Positions 33,821-45,700 of a stretch of 64,000 nucleotides of DNA are shown piece after piece. The DNA is taken from the NCBI GenBank assembly GCA_033065855.1, contig JAVXUO010002935.1, positions 496,001 through 560,000 on the forward strand, read 5' to 3'. Numbering within the stretch: position 1 is the stretch's first letter; the number at the start of each line of letters is the position of its first letter. The translations under genes were made by a program, and so were the position numbers. The notes below the pieces were generated by a model. That model did not search any database, had not been told where the DNA came from, and worked only from the letters and a program-made list of their open reading frames with translations. The stretch comes from Escallonia rubra (taxonomy: Eukaryota; Streptophyta; Magnoliopsida; Escalloniales; Escalloniaceae).

Positions 33821-34860
33821 TCACAAGTCCCAACACAAGTCCAGCCAACGACAATCAAAAGATTGAATTTCTTTACTAGAATGTCATCTTGTATTTCAAC
33901 GGCTGAGCTTTTACTTCCTTTGTATCTAACTACCCGAGCTTTAACTCCCTCTCTATCTAACTACTTCCCCGACGATACATCTGAGATAATTTTATATATA
34001 AAAAAAATTTTGACTGCTATCTAAATTAAAAAAAATATTTTTTCTACTTTCTATATAGCGAAAATTAATGGTTCTTTAAATGTTTCTAGTTAGTAGAAAC
34101 ATTTGACAACTATTAATTGTTACTATATACAGGATTTGATGAAGATATCTATGACTTGAGTAGTAGCTACGATTCGTTAAATTTATATGGCTGCTGTGAA
34201 TTGAAGATTTTGGTTTTATTGTCATCTACGTGGATGGTCTTGTGCACTAGTGGTGTGGATCAGAGCAGCAATCCACGAAGGAATCTCTCATGCAAGCATA
34301 AAAACAAGTCTGTCGGTACACAAATATACTTTTATGGAAAGAAATTGGCTGCTACCCCGGTTGAAGGAATCTTCTTCCTACCCCTCATATAGCGACGATT
34401 AATGGTTGTCATATGTTTCATGGACGCTTTTAACTAGTGACGCTACAAAAATTTTGTTCCTACAACCTAGGTAGCAGCCAAAATTTGTTCTACTTTTATT
34501 CCCTAGAAATCAAAAGTATGACACTCAAATAGCAGAGGACCCCCAAAGTTGCTCAAATGGAAGGGATTCCTCAATAAGAAAGAGCGATAGATCCATTTAC
34601 GAACCATTTGTCTGGTCTTACTCCACATGTCCAGCCAAACACAATCAAAACAATATACTACTTTTATCTAACTACTTCCCCCACCATACATCTCACACAA
34701 ATTTATATTGCCGCAGAGAACTGAAGATTTTGGTTATATTGTCATCTAAGTGGATGGGCTTGTCCGCTGGTGGTGTGGATCAGAGCAGTAATCCAGGCCG
34801 GAATCTCTCATGCAAGCATAAAAACAAGTGTGCTCGTACACAAATATTACTTGGCAGATA
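33820..34860. repeat. Duplicated block in the P450 upstream region
   Basis: A stretch of about 130 bp at 34197-34325 recurs at 34718-34848 (GAAGATTTTGGTT, GGTGTGGATCAGAGCAG, GGAATCTCTCATGCAAGC, ATAAAAACAAGT). Preceding blocks also recur (GTCCAGCCAA-GACAATCAAAA at 33840 and 34630; ATCTAACTACTTCCCC at 33954 and 34666). The whole looks like a segmental tandem duplication of about 550-800 bp ending at the start codon at 34866. Confidence 0.75.
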
Positions 34861-34865
34861 GAGAG

Positions 34866-37800
34866 ATGGAAACAGCAACTGCTATGACAGTGGTGTTAGG
34901 AGTTGTGCCACTGGTGGGGTGGCTTTTGTGGTGGTGGAATGATCTGTGGTTCGGTCTCCCGGCTAAAATGAGATGTTCCGCCAGCGGAACTAAGCTTCCC
35001 CCTGGCCGCATGGGTGTTCCATTCTTTGGAGAGATGCCCAACTTTCTTTGGTATTTCAAGCGTCTTCGCCGTCCCGACGATTACATTAATTCTAAACGAC
35101 ACAAGTAAGTTCCACCATTTTTACGAGTTGTGTAGAATCAAATGCTTACGAAATAGCAAAATGCAATAACTGTGACTATCAAAAAATGGTAAACAGTTAC
35201 CTACCCTTTGCAAGATGACTTTAGAACCAGCAGTACCTGCCCCACTCCCCACCTAGACAGAGAGATACACAGCTGGTCCTTTGGTTCATGCCATCAACTT
35301 ACCCGTATGTGTGCTCTATCTGGTGAATCCTCGTGCACACACATATTGCCGCTTACACCGTCTTTTGTTGATTACAAGTTTTTAGGTCCAACTCATTTAA
35401 TTACGTCAGAAGCGATACTTTTTATATTTGTCTGGATCAAAACCGGTCCTAACATTAATAGAAAGACTAATGTTGGACTCAAAATTACCAAATACCGGAG
35501 TAATTGAATAAACGTACAGATACGAAAGGTCCTTTTTTTTCTTATTACGATTGGCCAGAACCGATGTCGATGATATTGGAGGACAAGCATTGAAAAGTGC
35601 AGTTTGTGGCTATGAAGTCCTAATTTTATTTTAAGAAGTTAGGGTTCCTACGTTCTTTGCCACGAACATAACAACTAAACACAAGCATGAACAAAAGTAA
35701 AATCATGCAAAGAACACAGCATAAATTACTAAAAGGGAAAAGAAAAGCGTTTCGCTTGCAACCCATGACCATGGAGGAGCACAGCCCTAGGGATATGAGA
35801 TTGTGACTGTGCATGGACATTAATGCAGTGTAAATGTTATTGACCAAATCTGGGTGCCATTTTTTGGCATATGATGTTATAATCAGGTACGGCGAAACCC
35901 CAGGATTGTACAAATCACACCTCTTTGGATCACCGGTCATCATAGCGTGTTCACCATCTCTCAACAAATTTGTGCTCCAGTCAGACGCTAACTTCATACG
36001 GGAATGGCCTACTGCTAAGATTTTCGGAATCAACTCGTTGATATGTGCCCAAGGGAAAGCACATACAAGAATCAAGAGCTTTGTCCTAAGAGCCATAAAC
36101 AGGCCTGATGCTCTCCGCCAGATGGCTGTGATGCTCCAACCCCGTGTGATATCTACCCTTCACTCATGGAGCCAGAAGGGTAGAATTACTGCATGGAAAG
36201 AGACTGAGAAGGTAATCCTTGAGAAAAAAATATTGTCACTGCGCACACAATGTATTGTTTACTTTGGTTTTGAGGCTTGTTCGTGGGTTTGCCTCTAATA
36301 GTCTTTTTGTGGGCAGAGTGGGCTTTTCATTCTCATAAGAACTGCAGAGCGCGCTTTCTCGATCTGTCGATATTGGTCCTTAGATTTCTCCCCCAGCAGT
36401 AATTGTTATACAGGTCCCTTGATCAAGAAGAAAAGATGTAAAAAACTAAATCCATGCCTTCTCCTTAGGTGCATTGAGTGCTATTAATGAGTCGAGCCCG
36501 CTCGATCTGCTAATGAAGCCTAACAGCACCTATGTATCATAGAACACTAAATTTTACTGCCTGATGTAAATCAATGGTCTTCATGATCTCTCTCAATTTT
36601 ACTGCCTGATGCTTTGTAGGTAACATTTGCAAACATCGCAAAACATTTTGCCGGCTTCGAGCCCGGGCCAGTTCTTGATACCCTTGATGAGTTATTTAAG
36701 GGGGTGATGCATGGATTCAGAGCTTTCCCTTTAAACTTCCCTGGAACTGCCTATCATCATGCCATACAGGTAAAACACCTGCGTAGGTTCTTCCCACTTC
36801 GTCAACTTCAAAAAATGTACTAAATTTTTTGGTAAATGCCAAATTCTTTCATTGACAAGCGTTTACAAAATCAAATACTTAAGGAGGACAATTTTTGGTG
36901 GATGGCTGGAGGATAATTTGTTAAGAAACTAATCATCCCATTTTTCACGAACATACCAAAAGCAATATATTCTGATGTCTGGCGTGACCTGGAACTACGC
37001 TTATGATTTGGCAGTGTCACACTAAGGTATGGGAGATTTTCAGAGTGGAATTGGAGAAGAGAAAGAACAACCCTGATGGTGCCAAGGCTAGGAACGACTT
37101 AATGGACGGTTTGATGGAGTTGAAGGATGACGAAGGGAAGCGACTACGAGATGTTGAGGTGCTTGATAACATTATCAGCCTTGTTGTGGGAGCCTATGAG
37201 CCCATCTCCCTTTCAATGATGTGGGCTCTTTATTTGCTTGCTAAATACCCACTTGTTCTCCAAAAGCTTCGGGTACGATTTGTGCACTTTTGATCCCGAT
37301 GAAAGAGTGAAGCACGAGTTCCGGCATACATTTTTAGCCTTTCTGATTCATCTGTTGTTGTGCATCTCAATTTGAACTGAAGGAGGAGAACATGAACCTT
37401 AGCAAGAACAACGATGAGGTGCTCATCACGGCAGAAGACGTTGCAAAATTAACTTATACTAAAAAGGTGTGTACAATTCTTAACTGTTAACGTTATGCTA
37501 CAATTAGTTTTTTTTAAGGCAACTACAGTCTAGGCAGCTAAATCGATGTTAGAAATTGTTCTGAAGCAAAAATATTTGTCTACAGGTGGTGGAAGAAACA
37601 TTAAGAGTGGCCAATATTGCATCTCTTGTTTTCCGAACAGCTACCAAAGATGTCGAGTACAAAGGTAGGAAACCATATATGTTCCTTGTTTTCTTTGAAA
37701 ATAAGAAAGAACAGCCGTCAACTCTGTAAAAGATTTCATTTCTAGTTTCTATCAACGAGGGTCACACGAGATAATAAGCAAATTGTGATAGTGTGATAAT

Positions 37801-38293
37801 CCATTGCAGGTTATAGCATACCAAAAGGTTGGAAAGTAGTGCTTTGGCTAAGATATCTCCACACAAATCCAGAGAACTTCGAAGATCCAATGTGCTTTAA
37901 CCCTGATAGATGGAATGTAAGCCACAACTCAACCAAGGCTAGCCACAAATCATCTTTGTTTAGTGATTGGTCTGCCATCCTATATTTTGTTTCAGGAATC
38001 GGTAAAGCCGGAAGCGTTTCAAGTATTTGGTGGGGGATCAAGAATATGCGCCGGAAACATGCTTGTCCGCTTACAACTTGCCATCTTTCTTCATCATCTA
38101 GCCAGAGCATACAAGTACACAGCCAACCATGTTAATCACCTACTTTCGATTTTTTAAGACTTGATACTGTTTAAACTGATTTTACATTTAACCGAGTCTC
38201 AGGTGGGATTTGGTGAATCCTGATGCAAAGATGATGTGTCTTCCGTTCCATATACCAGAAGACGGAGTTGAGCTTACCTTCAGCAAACTTTGA
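34866..38293 (+). CDS. Cytochrome P450 of the CYP85 clan (ent-kaurenoic acid oxidase-like), nine exons
   Basis: Exons: 34866-35104, 35887-36211, 36620-36769, 37015-37272, 37383-37466, 37586-37664, 37810-37916, 37996-38114 and 38203-38293. All introns are GT-AG and all phases join, giving 483 aa. Residues 1-30 form a membrane anchor, followed by the Pro-rich hinge LPPGRMGVPFFGEMP. The ExxR motif is ETLR (356-359), the PxRW-type motif is FNPDRW, and the heme loop is FGGGSRICAG with Cys432. Nine exons and the heme loop suit clan 85 (CYP88, CYP722, CYP729 relatives), which often oxidise terpenoids or hormones at the ER; the substrate is unknown. Oddity: the I-helix oxygen-activation site reads GAYEPIS (297-303), lacking the usual Ser/Thr-Thr pair. 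It may be intact but altered in activity. It converges with the MMTAG2-like gene. Confidence 0.88.
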
Positions 38294-38330
38294 AGACGGA
38301 GTTGAGCTTACCTTCAGCAAACTTTGAGAG
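38257..38330 (+). repeat. 35-bp tandem duplication across the P450 stop codon
   Basis: GACGGAGTTGAGCTTACCTT then CAGCAAACTTTGA occurs at 38260-38293 and again directly after at 38295-38328. The first copy encodes the last residues DGVELTFSKL and the stop; the second lies in the 3' UTR. Another UTR block (TTAGTTATATGTTCTCGGCT, TTATTACAATCGCC) repeats two to three times at 38360-38500. Confidence 0.85.
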
Positions 38331-38509
38331 CGCAACATTCAGCATGCTGAAAGCCCTTTATTACAATCGCCGCATTTAGTTATATGTTCTCGGCTGATCC
38401 TCTTTATTACAATCGCCACATTACTGTTTCTATGTATGGGTTTCATTTAGTTATATGTTCTCGGCTGATCCTCTTTATTACAATCGCCGCATTACTTACC
38501 ATTGTATAT

Positions 38510-39740
38510 AATCTTCCCTCGTGAAATAACAATAAGTTGCTAGTCCAGAATACCTATGGGTGCGTATAAGAAGCAAGAATCTTCAACGGAGAGGGGTTGG
38601 TGCAAAGGCGCTGCTGTTTTGTCAAAAACTTTTCACGTCTTTTGTTGCTTAAAATTCATTAGCGATGCTTTCCATTGCAACTCTGCTGCTAATAGGTACG
38701 CCCTCGACATACCACGGCAGCATAAGCTCGCAAATTATCAGATCCCTACACCGTTCTTGAGCACAACCGCCATCTGCTTTCCCACCTATGTTTTGATGTT
38801 TCAACTATTCTCTTCGAAACACCGAGTGTACAAAAAGCAAACACCAGCGAGGCAATCAAAGAAGAAGAAATAATGAGCACCCTGCAGCAGAAACTTCACA
38901 ATGCGGAGTGTTGTGGGATGAGTAAGAGATCAAAATAGTCCGCATTCCTTGAAAGGATGCAAGCTCGATTCTCCTCGTGAGGAGCCTCTGGAGGCCAAAA
39001 CATGCCATACCTTCCGTTTGAAACAGAGAAAGAAGGATCACCAACATTGAAATTTCCTCTTCCGATTATGCAGTCGGTCAAGCAGGTTTCTCCAAACCTG
39101 CAGTACACACAACCCCGAGCAATTTCCCCATAAATAAATATCTAAGAACCCTGCAGGACTACGTAATCCTTCACACAGCTTCGCCACCTTTGAGTATAAA
39201 ACTATTTGGCTGAGGAAAACACTTAAGTCTTAACAGCCTCCCCTTTGAGCCAATTTGGATTTACTAAATGCAGCACCTTCCTTTGAGCGGTCTGGCAATG
39301 ATAGGTCTAATTCAGTCTACGCTGACGGTCTAATCCAGCGCTGAACAACTTCACCCCTGGTAGTCAAGTCTAACGATCAAAAATCATTTCAGAGCATGCA
39401 TAGCATATAGTTGAGAGTCCTAACTCCTAAAGCTGTGCAGAGCAGCTAGAGTTCTGATACTAGAATTGAGAAACAAGTTCATCTTCCAAGTGTAATACGA
39501 TTAATTACAAAAACTGGACTTGATTAGATGATTTTTAAGAACACGAGACTACATTTGGCAAACCATAATTACATCATTGTTGGCAACGATTTGATGAATT
39601 GTAAGTGTATACGGCTACTGAATTTTTTTGCAACCAGATAACCAGGACCTTGGCAGTTGGCCTGAGTTCTTAATTTCATCTTGCGCTTCATATAAAGAGG
39701 TAACCTATCCCCAAAAAGAGTAAGAACTACAAACAGTGCT
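38510..39740. other. Intergenic region between convergent P450 and MMTAG2-like genes
   Basis: Holds the 3' flanks of both genes. A possible exon-like segment on the minus strand (39102 to about 39017: acceptor TACTGCAG, open frame FGETCLTDCIIGRGNFNVGD, donor GTATGG) matched no family I know. Nothing else can be supported. Confidence 0.4.
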
Positions 39741-42700
39741 TTAGTCAGAATCGTGTCTTCGCTTCTCCTTGTCTTTCTTGTGCTTCCTCCGGTCCTCTGA
39801 ATCCCGAGAATGTCGCTTTTCCTGCTTTTCGTGTCTCTTCTCATTACGCCTCCTTTTCTTTTGGGCACTTTCATCTTCAGAATCTTCTCTCGTGTTCCTT
39901 GCAGAAGGATTAGGCATAACAGACGTGTTCATCTTTTCAAGCGAATCAGCCTTCAGACTAGGTTGTATGGAACTTGATTCTTCTTGATTATGGGGTGTTC
40001 TGCAGTATTAAGTTAAAAATTATTTGACTAAGAAGAACAAATACATTATTATCAATAATATATATATATATTTCCCAACACAAGAATTTTACTGCAAGAC
40101 TCCAAAACTCTTTCGAATACTGAAATTAGCTCACTGGTAGTTGACTATACAACAAAAATGTGAAAGGATTATGATTAAAACATTAACCTATAATTTACAC
40201 AAAAAGATGCAAATAAATTGGAGTTAAAGCAGTGTCACTGACGTTTCAAAAACTGAAAATGCTTAACTTCCCAAGTTTATTCTCCAAAGGGGGCTGGCTG
40301 CCTATTCGCGGTACACCTACAGACCAAGGCAGTAAACTGTTTTTTACTCTCACATAAGCAAACTCGCTGCTGCCCCTTAATTTTCACAATTAATGCTCTT
40401 GCCGCCTCTCTCTCCTGCAAAACACAGAGCCACCAACTACAACGCCTTCACCAAACACATTCAGATCCTTCAATTACGATGCATGATTGCCAATAAACCA
40501 TGGATCTAGCTTCACATGATACCTATTATTAAATGGGTGTTTAATGACAAAGAAACATCAAATTCTCTGTCGCCCTTAAACTCGGATTAGTCGACGCCGC
40601 CACCGCTGTAGTTAGAAGCTTCACTGCTTCAAGAATAATCTATCTGTCATTATCTTGCCTGACTAACTGCTCTCTCAAGAGGATCCGGCCCAAACCTCTC
40701 TCAATTCAAATATTTTTTAAACTCGGTTCTTAGTGCTAGTAAATGGTTCCCCTGCGGGTTTCTTTTCCTCATCAAGGATCTTGAGAAAAGGGGATTCACT
40801 TTCTCCCTTCCTTTCCTTATTGTTACGGAGCCTTAGAAGGATGATGGCCCAGGCCGTGTTCTGGGGTCTTATTAAGGGTTTGAAGTGGGGGAGAGGGGGG
40901 GGGGGGAATGCGGTTTCTCGTACATTATTTGCCGACGACACCTTAATTTTCTGTGAGGCGGAGAACCAACTCATGTTTTTGAGGATGCTAATACTGTCTT
41001 TTCAGGCCTACTCAGGGCTTCGCATCAACGTTGCTAAAAGTGAATTCATCCAAGTGAGGGTGCCAGATGTGAATAGTTTAGATTTAGCTGAGGCCTTCGG
41101 TTGCGGGGTTTCGGATCTTCCTTATTCTTATTTGGGTCTTCCTTGGGCGCACCTTACGAAGGCACAACCTGTTTGGGTCCTATTATTTAACGATTTGAGC
41201 GAAGATTGGTGAGGTGGAAAAGATGGTGCCTACCGAAATGGGGTAGGCCTACCTTGATAAAATCTACCCTTTCTAGTCTACCAACTTATTTTATGTCACT
41301 GCCTGCTATTCCTGTTTCTATTGTCAAGAGTTTGGAAAGATTAGAACGTGGGTGACAATGGGAATAAGGAGGTGAAGAGAATTGAAGTATCATTTGGTGA
41401 AGTGGGATCAGGTTTGCTCGCTGATGCAAGTTGGTGGTTTAGGGATAAAAAAGCTCAGAATCTCTAATGATACGTTGCTTGGCAAACGGTTGCGGAGATT
41501 CTTGTCAGACAATGGTGCCTTCTGGATATTGGTTGTGGTGAGTAAGTAAGCGGCTGAGGAGTCAGATTGTCGCAGAAAAAGGAAGGGGACTATTATGGTG
41601 TGAGCTTAGGAAGCACACTCTGGTGCGGGTGCGGATACGATACAGGTGCAAAAACGCAGATATGTCATTTACAAAAATTACAGAATACAGGTATGGCAGG
41701 GATAAGGCAGATATTATAATACTGAAACCCTATAGCTGAATGAATAAAGTTTTTATGTGCTATTACTATTATTTCTTTGAAGTAAAGGGGCTACTTTAAG
41801 TAATAAATCTAAGTCAAATGGCAGATTAATTGGGGACACAAATGTCATAAAGTGAACGATTTGGGTATAACTTAACTTTATGGATTGAAAACCTTAAAAG
41901 TCACATCGATAACATCGACATCAGGTTGTCTCCTTCTTCTGTTGTTCTCGGGAATCACACTTTTCAATAATCCTGTCGAACATGCTGCTATTGTCGGACA
42001 CTGCTCGCTGTCACGTAACTTTAGTCACCAGACGTCGCACGTAACTCCTTCCTCTCCTTCTTCTCTCTCTCTCTACAGTCTCCTCTCTGTTGGAAAAACC
42101 TAATAAGCGATCTCTTTTTGGGTCGAGAAAATCTTTCAAGATTCGACTTTGAACCCTAAGTATCCAGTGCATCTCAACTGAGTCCTTCTGTGTCCCAGCC
42201 GCACCAGAAATTCAGAAAACTAATTATATAAATAAACAATTTTGGACACCCACCCAGTGCACAACAGGTGTTGGTGCTTAACCCAAACTGCTGCACCGGT
42301 GCTTCATAGGTGTGAGCTTATGTATTAACCATAGCTTGGCCACTTTTCGAAAATTTATCCACTTTTCTTTCAGGAGTTGTCTGAGGGTTCGGCTTTTGCA
42401 TGATCTTTAATATGGGAAGGAGGAACTTGGAAAATCGTTTCCTTCGGTTTTTAGGATGGCTGTTGAAAAATTTTCTTCCCGTGGCTAATCATCTCGGCCA
42501 CAATGGTGAGGTGATTTCATGGAACCTGTGTTTCGCAGTAATTTCCAGGACTAGGAGATAAACATGTTGGTTGATTTCTTCGGTCGTCTATATTATGTTA
42601 AGTATGATCAAGATTAGTGGACAAGGTGGTTTGGGGTCGCAGCTCTTTGGGTAAATTCGCAGTGAAATCCTTCTATGGATTTCTGAAAAGGTACCCCTTT

Positions 42701-45700
42701 CCCTGGAGGGATATTTGGTGTACCACGGCCCCTCTTAAGGTGAGTTTCTTTTCTTGGGAAGCAACGCTCAATACAAGGCTCACAGGTGACAACCTGCAAA
42801 AGAGGCAAAAATATTTATGTAAAGGCTATATGTGTAAATCAGATGAAGAGAGCATGGATCATCTTCTACTGCAACGCATGGCAACAATGCTGGTCTAAAA
42901 CTTGTTCTCTTCCCTTTTTGGCGTGTCTTGGTTCATTCCCAAGTTGGTTGCATCTTTGTTATAGAGCTGGTACCTTCACAAAAGGAAGAGAAAAAAGACT
43001 CTGCTTTGGATTTTAATCCTCCCTGCATTTTTTCGCGTGTGTGGCGCGAAAGAAGTAGTAGTGCTTATAAGCAAAAGAGTGTCCGGAGTCTAAGCTTAAA
43101 GCTTATGCACTAAACACATTATATATGTAGTCCAATAGTCCAACTGTAAGTGTATACGATTGACTTATATACTTTAGGAATTTTTGGATATCTTTAGTAG
43201 TTGTATAGCTGTTTAGGTAGATTTCAGCTTCCTCTTGTATCTTGGGTTCGTCCCTAGGTGGTTTTGAATAAATTTGTACTTATTCTTGCGGAAGAAATCT
43301 GAAGAACCTTCTAGCTATCGAACGGATCTGCAAAACACGAAATAATCAATGCGTTACTATGCCAAATGGGGAACCGCTGGAAGGTCTTCAATGGTTAGGT
43401 CAGGATCTACGTGAGGGAGACAACGGTGTATATGGTGTGTTAGAACTCAATATTACGTGAACCTCATTGAGCCCTTTATACGGGGATTAAGGAGGTTACC
43501 TCCTTCCAATCAAAATTAGAGTACCTTAATGGTAGTTACCTCAAGGATTATATTACCTGGTCCATATCTATTAGGGTTGAAGCCCAAGTCCATAAAGATT
43601 TCTAGAACATAGTGAAAGGACTACAATACCCTTATCATGTTTGACTATCGCAAAGGACATGTGGCGACTGACAACTGGCATGCATTTTTATCCTTTTCGC
43701 TTATCCAAAAAAACAAAAAGTTCAAAGACTTTTTGTTCTAGACACGTAATTTTAAGATTTTTTTTTTTTCACGACTTTCTTCACACCTATGCTTGTTTAG
43801 GTTTCTGCTAATCCGGATTGCCAACCTTTTTTTCTCAAGATTTTTGTCATATATACGAGCATAAACTCACATGCAGCAGTAGTTACTTCCTTGGTTGAGG
43901 TAAGATACAAGAAAGATTAAGGATGATGATTGCTTTAAATCGCTGCACGTGGATCTCCCAGAGAAGGGATGGCAACGTGAGTAGAGCATGGTTTCGAAAC
44001 AAAGCAGTTTGGGTAGAGAATAAGAGACTGGAGCGCCTCAGTACATTGGTGGGGTAAAAACAGTACCCCTTCTTCCCAATGATGTGGCTCGCTTGATCTA
44101 AGAATTTCAAGAGGACATATATTTAAAATACTTCAACCCACCTCATCTCAAAATAAACTTGAGAAACAAGTATGGGAAGCATTAACATTACTACCTAAAA
44201 AGATCAAGGGTACAACTATACACAAGTAAGATTTAACTGTGAAATTCTCCTGTCATACCTGGCAAAACCAAGCCCATGAACCTGAGCTGCCTCAGCATGA
44301 CCTGCTCCCAAATCTTCTGCAGTGGAGCCTCTCTTGACAAGTTCAGAGAACTCATGCTTATCTAATCGATTACCATGAGGTTTTGTAGCTCGCTTAGGAG
44401 CTAGGCCTAGAGCCTCACTCATCGCCTGTTCCTCCTCTTCCTTAATCCTACGTATCTCTTCTTTTGCAGCCTCCATATCTGCATTTTGAGATTTTTTATC
44501 CCTGGCGTACCAGTGCAGATCCTTACCTGTCGAATTTCACAGATGCATCACTGGGTATTCTCCATCAAAAAGCATGTCAAATGAGCTGAAGTTACGGGAC
44601 ATGTGAACAAGGCCCCTGCCATTGCAATGTCCTGAGGAATGCTAGATGTAATAGCCAAGTAAAGAAATCAAAAGACGAAATTTGATAAATTTCAAATGCC
44701 TGATTCCTCACTAAACATTGCACCCAAAACCACTTCCAATACCGGATATACCACATTAACGATGTATCATTTCAAATTCTCCGTCGAAAAAGCATCTCAA
44801 ATGACCCGAAGTCATGAAGTTAAAGGGCGTCATGGTGGACAAGACTCCTGCCATTGCGATGTCCAGAGACGGCTAGATTTAATAGTCAAGTAAAGAAATC
44901 AAAAGGCTAAATGCAAGAAACTTCAAATAAATCCCTCCAAGTTAATTTATATGAGATTCCTGATTCCACTCTTAAAGTGACACCAAAAACCACTCCAAAT
45001 ACAGAATCAGACATTAACGAGAAAAGAAGATTCAACTTAAGATCAAGTTCGATAAATAAACTTCCTCAACCACCACCACCCCCCACAAAGAAAGACCAAA
45101 AACAAAAATTATAGTGGAGAGATGGGGAGGGGGAGAGAGGTTGAACAAAAATTTGGGATGCCTTGTTTTGACGGATGGGGAGAAGAGAACCACTAGATTC
45201 ACTTGTTTACGGAGAAATAAGTGCATCTCAACAGACCCTCACTCCATGGCAAACAAAGTATCTGACCGTAACTGCTGTTTTGTATACCTTGACTTTTGTT
45301 TGAATCCTATGCATAGTGTAACTGGCAATGCTAGTAGTGGGGAAGTCTTAGGACATTTTTCAGTCTGTGGATTACTAGACGAAACTATACTGAAAAAAAA
45401 TCGCCATATACATGGCTTTTTAGAATATTAAGAATTGGGAGGTTGTTTTTTAATTCTCGTCTGCAGGTATTGATGGGTTTATATACTGTATATTTGAGCA
45501 CGTATAAGTGTGTGTGTGTGGTTTGGTGGGGGGGGGGGGGGGGGTGTGGTTCGTTTTAAGAACAAGTGTGTGATTCATAGTACTTGTGAGGGAGACGGTT
45601 TCTCAGTGATAATTGGTTCTAGGGAGAGAATTTACTAAAGGTGTACAGTTAAAAGAACTTTAACAATGACAGACAAGATAGAACCTTCAAGATGGTCAGT

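Noticed and set aside
35626..36096. 156-codon minus-strand ORF over P450 exon 2
   Set aside because: It is the shadow of the plus-strand P450 exon, which has matching splice sites and conserved motifs.
40733..41212. A 159-codon ORF as an independent host gene
   Set aside because: FADD and neighbouring motifs show it is LINE reverse transcriptase, and it continues in decayed frames downstream.
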